Assembly: GCA_031216445.1 (NCBI GenBank)
Contig: CM062218.1
Location: 9,099,501-9,163,500 of the forward strand
Length of the DNA stretch: 64,000 nucleotides
Direction of reading: 5' to 3'
Source: Lateolabrax maculatus
Lineage: Eukaryota > Chordata > Actinopteri > Acropomatiformes > Lateolabracidae
The position numbers and the translations under genes were made by a program. Shown one piece after another: positions 46,401 to 58,460 of this stretch. The notes beneath the pieces were generated by a model, which worked only from the letters and a program-made list of their open reading frames with translations, made no database searches and was not told the origin of the DNA. Every line of letters starts with the position of its first letter. The stretch's first letter is position 1.

Positions 46401-49158
46401 TACTGCTCAGCTGTTGTTAGCCAAGATTAAAGAAGAAGATCCTATGCGTGATAATCCATATACTCAGAGTCATTATTGGATGTGATAACAACAGTCTAGA
46501 TTAAATTAAAAAACTGAATTGCTGCTAAACTTAATTTGAGAGGTTTACAGAAACACTGTTACAGGCATGATGCAAAAACTAGATGTAATTAGTTTTTTTA
46601 GAAAGTAACCACTAATTTGCTAACAACAAGGCATTTTTGGCTGATTTAATAAAAATACATATACTTTTCAGTATTCTGTTGCAACACCAACCCTTATTCC
46701 CGTGGCCCGTTTGGTTTTTTTCCAATTAGTTTAGCAATTGATATCATCAAACTTTTTCTAATTATTACAATGTTGTCGTAAGTGATTATGTCACTTTATA
46801 AATATGTTCAGGATTTTTGTATTGCACTGGTAGCACAACCTGTTTCCTACAATTTTCAGGATCATTAATATTTTGGTGATTTTTGGCGTACCTAGATATA
46901 TACTTTGGCTCAACGTGATTAATTTGTTTTCGCTCCCTCAAGAGGCCAAACTGTAATCCCCACAAAGCTTCACCTGACCCAACACCAGCCGGGGTTCAGG
47001 CTTATACACCACCCTGGCCTCCAGTGCAGGGGCTTCCCACCAGACTCACACTGGCACACAAACACACCCAGGCAGATTGGCAAAGAGCTGGCATTGGCAC
47101 AACCATGCCGCATTCATGCGTGATCCGACTGCGAATGAGACGGTGAGAGAGGTTTAAAAAGGGGAGGAGCTGAATCAAGGGGATCAAGGGTGGAGACTTA
47201 GTTGGTATGAACAGAGAGATTGTCTGAGAAAAAAAAAAAAGTTGTAAAAGATTTTGAGTCCTGCAATGTTCAGTGATGAAGGACAAATAAGAGGCACGTA
47301 GAGAGGCGGGAGGACAGCCAAAGAAAGAAAATAAAGGGTAGGCGGAGGGTGGGCTTTTAGCATCGCAGAGGGCAGTGGAGAGAGGCGAGGTGAATGGGTT
47401 TGCATTTGGAAGCTGGCCAATAAGAAAAAAAACAATCTATGTCTCTATTAAGCATATGGTCCTGCCCAACCTTTAGAAGTTAACACTTAGTTGGCTCATT
47501 TTCCATTTGACAATGGTTAAATGTTGAATCTCTAGCACAGTTACAACTTGAGACTGATTACAAATGTTTTTTATCTGTAATGTAATGTAATTAAACAAGA
47601 CCCAACACAGCCATTCATCATCTTATACACATTTACCTGTGCTATGCAATACATATTAATATGCAGTTATGGTCTAGGAAATAGAGTGAGATACTTTATG
47701 AGAATCAGGGATGTACCACTTTTGTGTTTGAACCCAGCTTTGTCAGTGAGGCCTCAGTTGTCCAAATCTTCAAGGTTGTATTTTTGGTGCATTGACCAAA
47801 CTGAATAGGAGGCCTAGCAACTCAGCTGCGCAGCATCTATCAAGTAATCAATGAGTCCTTGAGGCACACAGGAGGAGTGTCAAAACACAGCCATTGACTG
47901 CTAACAACAGCCAATTTGCTGCTTTTGCAGGAGATCACCTCAGCTAGATGTCGAATGTGTGGGTGCGCCCCATTATTTATGGAGTATGAGAGCGATTGAC
48001 TGGATAGTGCTGTTACTCTAAATTGTCATCCAATTACTCACCCATTAGATCCTATTTGTTACACTGAAACGGCTCTACAATGCACCAATTTCTGCATTAA
48101 CCTGAATGTGCCTTATTAAGTGCAAATCAGCTTATAATGTTTTAATGTTTCGATATGTCAAACACCATTTCTGATTTTCTGATGAAGGAGAAAGTAAATA
48201 TACACATTAGCAAAACATTAACTGGACACAATCTTTAATACTACATTTATCTGTATTTACAATCTTAAAATGAAAAGTTTCAAGTGCAGAAATTCATTCA
48301 CTCTTCCATTCATTAATGCCCTCATTCATATTTGGTCTATCTATGGCTGAAGGGAGGTATGGTCATTTCTACAGGCGACTCTCGGCATCATTAAGTGGCC
48401 TCTCTGCAGCACTGCTGTACTCTGTAGGGTGCTTTATATCTGTTACACTGTTTGCCCTTAATATTAACACCTGAGGGCAGTGACGTGTTGCTCACTACTG
48501 CTGCTATTCTGTTAGGTAACACTTGATGATAATCCACCCCCAGAATTTCAGTTTTACCTTTTAAAGTACAGATAGCTTTTCAAAGAATAGTTTTACCTCT
48601 GTGTGATAGTCACAGTGGAAAGACAGACAGAGAGAGAGAGAGAGATAACATGCAAAAAGCGTTTCAGAATCCTTCAAAGGGCCAGTTTCACAAAAATGTT
48701 TTGCTAGCACGCAAATCAGTGACCAAACATGATGGTTGGATGAAAAGCCTGCTGTCTCAGAGAGGGATGCGGGGTGACGATCGTACAATATAATGGATAA
48801 TGGATCACACTTTCGGTCAGTCTCTTGTCAAAGGCATTCATGTGTTGTCCTCAGTTGTACAAATGTAAAGAGTTAATGAAAAAGCTTGAGAGAGAAGTTC
48901 AAACCTACTTTCACATCTTTGCACACCTGGCCACACGTTCCTGATTGCTGGATTGTCTGTTTTCGGGAAATTACAAAGACAATACACTATAATTTTAGAA
49001 TTTACTAAGAAATTCGCTAATCCTGAGCAAAAGTATGTTAAATTTAGTATTTAATTATTCAAACTTCACATGAATGTTTTTATGAGATACTTAAGCACCA
49101 TCAAAACAGATGTTCAAAATAAGTTGGAGCAAGCATAAACGTATGATATTACATATTA
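40442..49158. other. Non-coding stretch
   Basis: AT-rich sequence with scattered CA/GA tracts. One splice-bounded cassette of 80 bases lies at 44024-44103 (gatttcag acceptor, GAG|GTAAAT donor). No coding gene, RNA gene or intact mobile element could be supported. Confidence 0.4.
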
Positions 49159-49415
49159 CAGAGCTGAACGATTAGTTGATTCATCGATTAGTCCATTGCC
49201 AAAAAATTCATCAACAACAGTTTTAACATTTGGAATCATCTTTCAAACAAAAATGTTAAACATTTGCTGTTAAGATTCCCCAGTGTGATGGTTTGCTACC
49301 TATCTTGGTCTTATATAATAGCAAACCAATTATCTTTGGGATCGGGGTGTTGGTTGGACAAAACAGCAGATTTATCGATAATGAGAAAGAAATGTTAGCT
49401 GCAGCCTTTATACAT
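49159..49415. mobile_element. Dispersed repeat copy
   Basis: Starts acagagctgaacgattagtt and ends gataatgagaaagaaatgtt then agctgcagcc, the same outline as the copies at 36625 and 38505. Confidence 0.6.
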
Positions 49416-52169
49416 CATTAAATCTTAAGAATATGTGTTAACATACGACCATAGACAAGTAAAGAATCCACAGAATGAAAAGAAATGTTGTTCCTTTAAC
49501 TAGATGACGGTGTGAAATCTAATATCAGCTTTCTTCAGACACCATGTCAGTACAGGAATCTTACTTTTGGTTCAGTGAAATGAAAACAGAAAATGAGTAT
49601 TCGACTTTACCCTCAGAATGACAATGAAGTGTGCTCTGTAGTGCTGAATCGAGTCTTTGAGGATAAGGAAGATTCCACCAGCTCCACTTGCAGAAGTAGG
49701 TCAGGCAGACGCCTACAGTAAACAACTGCAGGTTAAGTGCTTGTCTTTGTATTCAGAGACAGCGAGGTTCTGCCTTGGCCCCTGGTAAAGGGTGGTGGTG
49801 GGGGTGGGTGGGGGTCTATGTACTATGTCTACCCACAAGAGGGAGACAAGTCCACAAAAAAGCATAGAGTGCAGTAAATAGGCAGTCTCAGATATTGCTT
49901 TCAATCCCAACAGTATCACAATATCTTAATATTTAATCTTGTAGCCACAGATAGGTTTTTCTTTTTGTTCCATTTTATTTCTTTTGGAGCTATAAAAATC
50001 CCACTCTCTAATTCTCTAATAAAAATTGTACAAGAGATTATGTTCGTCTGAGACACAGCTTCATCATAAATACATGAGATTATGAATGAAACGAGACAGA
50101 AGGAAGGGACAGGTGACAAAAAGAGACGTACAAACAACAGACAGACAGAAGTGATAGACAAGAAGACTCTGCATGGAAGAAGAAAGAGACTCCAGCGATG
50201 ACCCTGCTCCGGTGCTCTGCAGTGTGAGGTAGTTGGTTGTATGGTTTCGCATAATAAACAGCCTGGAGATAACTGTACAACCTTCTAGCTTTCCCTGCGG
50301 TGTCACCCAGACTTCACGCGGATACCATCTCCCTTTATGCCTCTTGAAGTGGTAAGTAGAAGACTGACATTAAAAAGGACAGAAAGTTGTAAAATTGACT
50401 GACTTTCAATTTTATGTATCATAGAGTTTTTGCAGCTTTTGTTAAATTATACAAGTCAAGGGTCATAATTTTGTTCAGGTACAATAGAGTATATTCTCTT
50501 TTCGTATGTCTTTCATACATTTAAAAACTCTCAAAGATCACATCCATTATCAAATCTAAAATAATTCAACATTTCTCTTCAAACAAATTTGATTTCAAGC
50601 CTGTAATTATAATGGCACAAAAACAAGCTTCAAAACAGTTTCTGCACTGACTTTAAATCTAATACATCTGAAATACTAATCAGGTTTTGCTGTCAGGGTC
50701 CAGCTAATCCAGACATCAATATACCCACCTTGCTCTGCAGTGCTCTTTGATTTGTTATTTGGTGCAGTCCAATAGGGTATAGAGCCAACTATCAATAGCT
50801 GTTTGTTTCGGTGCTTTCTTAGCATGCCGTGCACAAAAACACAGAACATCTTTTCAGACGACATTACGATGGAATGTGATGGGGAACGTTAAAACCAAAA
50901 AACAAGGAAAAAAGCATTAAGAGGACTTTTTTTTAAATGTCGTTGTTGGTCAGGAGCATTTTGCTCTCTGTCAAGTAAAACGGTGTTACTTTGTTCATAT
51001 TGTAGACCAGGCTTGGATCCACCCGTCAGGATTTTAACAGTTTTAAAATACATAATTTAAACTGCAGTATGTTAGAGCGTTGGATTTTTATTGAAGTCGT
51101 CACAGCTTGATTACAATTTACACAAGTATGACGCATTTATTGGCAAAACGTTTGTAGTTTTTTGTTTAATTTTGAAAGCAGTCCTCCGTGTGCGTTCATT
51201 CAGTTGACATAAAAATCTAAAAGTTAACTATCAGTACACGCTTGCTGCTCTCGGTAGTCATGGTAGATAATGACATTGTGCCCAGACGTTAGTATCAGTG
51301 TGTCCTGAAGCACGGGGCTGTATGTGAACTTGCTTACCGCCTCCGCCTCCTTCTCCTCCTTCTCCTCCCCCCTATCCAGTACCCACCACCCCCACCCCAC
51401 CCCCTCTGTCCCCCAGTGTGTCTGGCTAGTGGCTCAGACACTCAGTATCCGCATTGCGTTGCAGTGCTCCAGCGAGGAGGGGAAAAAAAGAGCATATATC
51501 AGCAATCTCTGCCGAGCACTGCTCTTTTCTGTACGCACACAAAGAAACGACTCCCCGGCATGTTCCAACTCAAGAGGAAATACAACCGTCACAATAGAGG
51601 TGCCTGCCACTCGCTATTTTATAAAACGTGGCCAGTTCCTGCATTTGTTTTACACTTAATACTGACATTTCATATATAATGTTGTCATTTTTTCCTGTTA
51701 ACAGCTCTATTTTCTCATGAATTCCTCTTAAATTTATCGTATTATTTTTTTGTTTTATCGCTTCACACCTGCATGAGATTTCAAAATGTGTGTTTTTTTT
51801 TTAAATTTGTCACAACACATTTTTAATTATCACACACATTAAGTGTCATTTGGGGAGTTTTTCTGTGAAAGATGCAAAAGTTCAACTATGTGATTTCACA
51901 ATTTCTGATGGCTTACTTATTGCTCACCACATGACAGTGGATATTGGGGAGTTTCTGCAACAAAGGCGGATAGATTGATATGCAATAAATTGTGCAGATC
52001 GCAGACTGTTAATGAAATATGGAAGAAAAGCAGCAGCGTTGTGGTCAGAATGGCTGGGAGGTTAATCACCTTTGGGCTTGCTGTGGCTTTGATCCTCATG
52101 CTGTGTAAAATCCACAGCCTCCGTCTGTGAGCTCCCTCCACAGCCTCCCACCCCCGCTCCCTCCCTTCC

Positions 52170-52191
52170 TCACACACACACACACACACAC
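52170..52191. repeat. (CA)n microsatellite
   Basis: About eleven CA units. Confidence 0.9.
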
Positions 52192-52789
52192 TCCCTCTCA
52201 CACAGATGCATGTGTGCACAGCAGTGCACTAGGACAAGCACTCACACACCTCACACACATGCGCCTCCCTCCGAACACGTTGACTCTCTCTCCTCCAGAT
52301 GCACGAACGTAGCAGCGCAAGTTCAAACACACCAACAAACACAGTAATAGACACCCATTTAGATGCACGGCATTGTGTGAACGTAGACTGCAAGATGGGC
52401 AAGACGGGACGTCACGCCTGGAAAAAAATGTAAGGGGTTAGAGTGGGAGAGAGAGAGAGGGAGAGGGGGAGAGACGATGGGGGAGGATGAAAATGAGGGG
52501 AAGGGCTGAGACAGAGCAGGGGGAGGCGGGGACAGATAGAGAGTGTTCAGGCAAGAGAAGAAGAAAGAGCGATAGCTGGAGATACTGCATGCTTGCATAA
52601 GTGTCTGAGTGTGTGTGTGTGTGTGTGCGCGCGTGCATGCATGTGTTTGCGTGTGATGTATGTAGGTGACACAGATTTATGAAAGGAGGGGGTCATAGAT
52701 GGAAACGTTGTTGGTGGTTGTTGGGGGTTGGAGGGAGTGGGGGTGTTGGTACAGCACCAGATAATGGAATCAATGCAATCTGTGTGTGT

Positions 52790-52794
<5 letters not shown>

Positions 52795-52823
<29 letters not shown>
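52795..52823. repeat. (TG)n microsatellite
   Basis: About fourteen TG units. A second shorter TG/GC tract lies at 52610-52635. Confidence 0.9.
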
Positions 52824-52825
<2 letters not shown>

Positions 52826-54038
52826 CGTACCTGCCTTATAGACATTGCCTGCTCGGACTCTAATCGCCTGGAGAATTAGTGATGTGACTTGGCAGAGGGA
52901 AACAGGCACAAAACAGAGCCAGGGACAGCGCCTGAGAGAGGGATAGAAGAAGAGGAGAGACAAAAAGAGGAGAGCGAGAGATGGAGGGGAAGCGAGAGGG
53001 GAATAGCTTTTCTGTTCGCCGCCGCGTACAGCGCTCAGAGAAAAGGAAGACTGTGAAGATGGGGCAGGATAGGTTTTATCAAGCGTTATTTTCTTTACCA
53101 CTGGATTAATTGTTGCTTTTTTTTTCTCTGAAGGGGAAAACGGATCAATAACTCATCGAAAGAGTGCGTTGTGTTATATATGAATATGCGTTTGTGTGCA
53201 AGTACCTGTTTTATGTACATGCACTTGTTGTATGCATGTGCACAGGGACATGAGTACAAATGTGTCTGTGAATCCATGTAAGGAACACCAGGCAAAGGCA
53301 AATGGTGAGTTCAGAATGATTTAAATGGGCCGACTAACAAATCGAGACAAGCTATTCGACTGACCACGTCCACCCGCCATCTTCCCTTCATTTGTTTCCG
53401 TGTTCGTTCTTTCTTACAGGTAATTTTTTTTTTACACAAGAATATTTCACTTCATTCTCCCTCTAGCTTCTGGTTTTCATCCTCCTGTCTTTGTCTCTCG
53501 TGCTTTTGAGAGCAACATAGGAGCTCATAAAACTGGGACAGAGGAAAATATCTCAAAGCACAGAGACAAAGAGGAAACAGACAGAGGCAGTCTAATTTCT
53601 CACACTGGCAGCAAAAGGCTTCGTGTTCCGTCTGCCTTTGTGGAGTCGCATGTTTGTCTGCATGTGTGAGCACCTGGCAGAGCACGGACTTTGTAAGTTA
53701 GGGACGTGTTCTGGATTGTTGGCAGACGATAAAGCTTTCGTCTGCACGGACTTGCATGTGATGCAAATGGAGCTTTTCAGCTGTGCACCAGTTGTTTTGA
53801 ACCCTGGCTCATATTCTTCATGTGGCATTTGCAGTGTCAGGCTTGTATGACATTTATTTTGTCTGGGGAAGAGTAAATCAGTGTTACTCCCTCAAGGCTA
53901 AGCATCTTTGTCATGGGGGAGTGATTGCATAATCCTGTGAGATCACAAGGCCTGTAGGAAATATAAGACGACAGTGTTGTCTGCAGCTCCAGGCACAGCT
54001 GTCTGGGGATGTTTCATGCATGTGCACAAGCAAAGAGT

Positions 54039-54067
54039 TGTGTGTGTGTGTGTGTGTGTGTGTGTGT
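54039..54067. repeat. (TG)n microsatellite
   Basis: About fourteen TG units. Confidence 0.9.
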
Positions 54068-57000
54068 CTATGAACCGTATGACCGCTCTGTCGACGTTTA
54101 ACGCTAACGTTCATCCCATATGCAAATCCCAATTCATATATTAAATGTGAGGATTTTCCTGCGTATGCGTATCTGTCTTCAAGTGCTTTGTCTATCTGTC
54201 TGCCAGCAGGGGGCATTTTGTTTGAACGTCTTACTGCACAGACCTGCACTGAAAAACAGGCGCTGGCTAGGTCAGGAGGAAAGACAGCAAAAGAGTCCTG
54301 AAAATGAAACAAACGGATAAACACCGCTACGAGAACCGATATTTATGCGTTTAACAATGTACTCTAACAAAATCTTTCTCTTTCTGCAGGATTTGATCCA
54401 GTCCATTTTGTGCAGATCTGTCAAGACGAAACGTTTCATGTCGGACTGCATCGGCATCGATAAAAAAAAAACGGTAACCATCCAGTATGACGTATAAATT
54501 CTTTCTCATTTATGGTCTATTTTTGTTGAAATATAAGATGCTATGTATCTATCAGCAGTTAATATTTGATTGATATGCAGTTTAAATGTCAAAAGTCAAT
54601 CTCTGAGCTTAAATAACGGCATAATCACTTAAATTACATACGTCAGGAATATATTTTTTCATGTTAAGATTTTACATCTTACAGTAATATTCAACACGTT
54701 GTGTTGGATTTTATCTGTGAACGAGGCTGATTGAACAACTGATCGTCTGTCGGTGTGCTTCATTGTCCCTGAGACCCTTAACCTGTGATGATATGAAAGG
54801 TCACAGGTGAGGTCCTTGGGAACAAAGTTGCATGCAGCTGCATCTGGTGGAAGCAACATTTCCTGTCATTAAACTGAGAGAAAACGTTTTACGATGCCAG
54901 ACAATAAGTAGTGTTCTTTTTTCAAATCACGCGATCATCACAAATGTCAGAAATGTATAACAGATCAGAATAAATCTGCAGGGCAGTTGTAGAATAAGAT
55001 GTTTTCGACTGCATGAACTCATCTGGAGAGAATTCGCCAAACTTTCCACACACCATGGAAAGCCAAGAAGAGACAACGTGGATCTCTGGAGGGGGCAGTA
55101 CCTTTCGACTGGCTTTGTGCGCTGAACACTTACACGGTTCAATAAAAAGACAGCCAAGGTTCGTGACCCCGATATATGATTCACACGGGATTATTAAATT
55201 GGTTCACAGACACTGAAAATTACAACATTCAAGACCTTTGAGTTTTACATTTAGAAAAAGAGCCAAGTGTCATCACCTTGATGCTTATTCATTTGTAGAA
55301 TTTCTAAAGCTCTCCACAGCAACTGAAAATATTTGTTATTGTTAGACTGCTGATCATTTATTTCAATTAATCGATCAGTCATAAAGTCCATAAAATGTCA
55401 GGAAATAGTGAAAACTGGTTGTTGCAGCTATACATCTTTTTATTTTTTATGGATGAATGATTGGAACGTTCTGCTTTTGATTAACAGAAAAGATGACAAT
55501 AAAATTCAAGAAATGGTGAAAACTTGTGTTGATTCTGTTAAATACCATGTGAAACCAATAAATACTGAGAAGGATTTTTTAAAAACATAATCAGCTGTGT
55601 CCTTTTATTGGCTATCTTGCGGCACGTAAGCAGCGTACAGTAGGATACATTTCTGCTCACCCAGTCAGAAATGTGAGATAAACATTTCAGATCAATGTAG
55701 TAATGATCAACATGTGATATTAGCACAAATAAAACTTCTTCACCGTCCCGACTGCTTAACAAAGCGCCGGAGCTGGAGCAGTTTTCAGGTGAATAAATAA
55801 AAGTGACGTGGTCCTCTTTCAGACTCTCGCCCTGACTCTCGGCCAGGGTGGCTCGGTGTTCCCTGGCTCTCAGCCCCCTTCATGTGTTTGTGCATCCCAG
55901 GACAGTTGACATTGATTGTGCAGGAGACAGACTGAGACACATTAGTACCCAGCTCGCTCCTGCTGCTGAAAAACACATTAACTGGCTGCATTGGGAGCCC
56001 TGTCTGGTAACCATGGCAAAGCACACTGGGAGGGAGGAGGAGGAGGGTTGAGACGGGGCAGCGGGTTCAGCGAGCAGTCTCTCAGGGGTTGTCTTTCTCA
56101 AACGCTCCTTTCCTTTCCTCCGGCCACGTCTGTCATTTTCTCTCAGCCTCTCTCTCCCTCTTTTGAGCTGACTGCTTCTCTCTTTCGCTCTTGTCTCCCC
56201 TCCTCACAAACATTTAAACACAATTTGCATATTTCTTTCTCTTCTTGCATTCTTCCTCTTATTGATGCTGACCTCATCAGCCTCATCAATCCCTTGCCTC
56301 ATGCTCCACTCCGTTGTGCAACATATTTCTGCAAATTAGCTTTTCCCCCACGCCCCTGTTTCTTTACATCCATTGTCAATATGGTTCCCCTCTGGAGACG
56401 CACAGCAAACACAAGAATGAGCTAAAACAATCTTAATTTTAAGGTACTAGGATTTCGCAACTGAAAACCACATATTTACTTAATATTTAGTAATAAAATG
56501 GTTTGCATATTAAAACATCCAATCAACTCATACACATTTTAGACTTTTTAACTTATTGCTCAGCTATGTAACTTTTGCTGAACCGCAGTCACTGTGGCCC
56601 CTAGTGGCAATTACAGGATAATGGTAAAACAAAGAAGAATCATAAAGTCAATGAACTGACTCAGTAATGTGAGTTACACAGTAATATATATAAAGTTTGG
56701 TAATATTCGCCACCATAAGTTACTAGTAAGGCTGTAGCAGCAAAACCCCTGAGTGTACTGAAGTGACCAAGGGTGCATTTTATTACTTTTATTTGTAAGA
56801 GTAAGAATGTTTCATTTCTTCTTTCAAAAGTTACATCATCTTACTTTAACCTAAATATATTACAGCCGTTAAGTCAGCCAGTCTGTCATTTTCTTCATCT
56901 TCTCCTCTGTGAACTGAAATATAGATCTCTGATATTGCTGTCCTTTCTTGTGTCATGCACATACACATGCTCAGCCCACACAGACTTTTTAAACACCAAA

Positions 57001-57966
57001 AATATGACTGCAGTAGTAAATAAATGGTGCAAATGACTTTGTCTCCTGACTGCAAGCGCTACAAGTAGTTTGCCACAAAAAAGATGTCCTTTCCTGAACA
57101 CAGCTCGTGTTTTTAATAATCTTTCAAATAGAAGAACAAATCAGAAATGACAGACATTTTACTGAAAAGTAAAACATCATATCATCAATCATCATGTACT
57201 GGGCAATAAAACATAAAATGGACAGTTTTATTTAATTTACACATTTATTTTTCTCTTTAGGAAAACTGAAAAAATCTTCGTGTATTGCTAATGTTGGTGT
57301 ACCTGAATGTAACTGTGCATGCAGAAATTAAATTCTTCTTCACAAAAGGTTCTACACTATATTTATTTTTTATGTTTATAATGTAGGTTTGTTCCAAAAA
57401 TCAACAGACCATCTTTCCTTATACTATTATTAATACTATATAGTTAAGTATTCTTATTGAGGATTTTTAACATCAGGTAATTTAACATGTTTCTTTGAGT
57501 AGAACATAGAGTGCAGGGTGTTCATCAGAGTACTAGTGTTAAAACAGTGTATCTCTAGAGTTTTCCATCACTGTAAATGTTACACATCATGTTTGTCCAC
57601 CTGTGCAGTGCACGGTCAATAACGATATCACTACTGTCCAGTAATTATTTACACTTAACAAATCTGTAGGGGGCAGTGCTGAGCTGCAGCCCCACAGCCA
57701 CAGAACATGGTTGAGGTGGAAACACACACAGTATATTAAAGTAAAATATTAATTGAAAGTAATTAAATACATTTGAATTAGTTTACATGATTATATTCAC
57801 TTACATTATAGAGGCAAATACTGTAATTTATCTGACCGCTGTGCTCCTAAACAATATGTTGTAAGAGTTTAAACAAGCCAGTATTATGCACATTTGTTGC
57901 ACATTTGGTTGACTCTTTTAACATATAGCTATTGTTGTGGTGTTGTCTCCTTTCTTTCTGTTTACA

Positions 57967-58065
57967 GATAAGATCAACTTTATTGATCCCACACAGGTGG
58001 ATTGTCACAGCAGCAGAAATACAAGAACAGATGCACAGTATAGAAAAGTAAGTTTAGATACCTAG
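57967..58065 (+). mobile_element. Retroposon 3' tail, forward copy
   Basis: Begins gataagatcaactttattga and continues with cacacagg, tgtcacagcagcagaaa and acaagaacagatgcacagta. The same ordered words occur reversed at 25330-25425, so the two belong to one family. Confidence 0.6.
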
Positions 58066-58289
58066 TGTACTACATAAATGATGAGCATTCACTTAAAGTA
58101 TATAAAAGGAAAAATCAAAGTTACTAATTACTATGGACACGAACATAAGTACTAACTATGAAGTGTATTGAACCAAAATAGTCACAAACAAATTGAACAA
58201 ATCTGAGGGAATGGAAAGTATCTTGGGGCACCAGAAAAAATGCAAATGTGGGAATAAATGTTGTATGTGGGCTACAGTGTGTGTGTGAA

Positions 58290-58460
58290 AATCCCAGGAG
58301 CAGCCTGGGGTCCGCGGGGATGCTGAGGCGGAACTGAAACTCGGCGCCACAGTTTCATTTAGAGCCTCATTAACGTCACGGACGACCGGAAGCGGTCGCA
58401 AATTTAAACCGCCATCACAGCAACAATAAACGCGAACTTTCACTTTTCGGGCTGTCTGAT
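58290..58460 (+). promoter_or_regulatory. Candidate promoter of the AT-hook gene
   Basis: A GC/CpG-rich patch in AT-rich surroundings, 1.7 kb upstream of the AT-hook reading frame. It has a CRE-like taacgtca (58371-58378) and an ETS site accggaagcg (58385-58394) next to each other, a pairing common in TATA-less housekeeping promoters. No TATA box is seen. The first exon and its donor could not be placed. Confidence 0.45.

Larger units (their letters stand above)
49416..57966. other. Non-coding stretch with simple repeats
   Basis: No recognisable protein gene. It holds a G-quadruplex motif at 49790-49814, a C-rich tract at 51380-51415, CA/TG microsatellites, and an 84-base splice-bounded cassette at 54390-54473 that stays open in one frame. 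Confidence 0.4.

Noticed and set aside
52547..53101. Minus-strand 184-residue frame
   Set aside because: Spans two TG microsatellites and purine-rich tracts; His-Thr runs are translated CA repeats.
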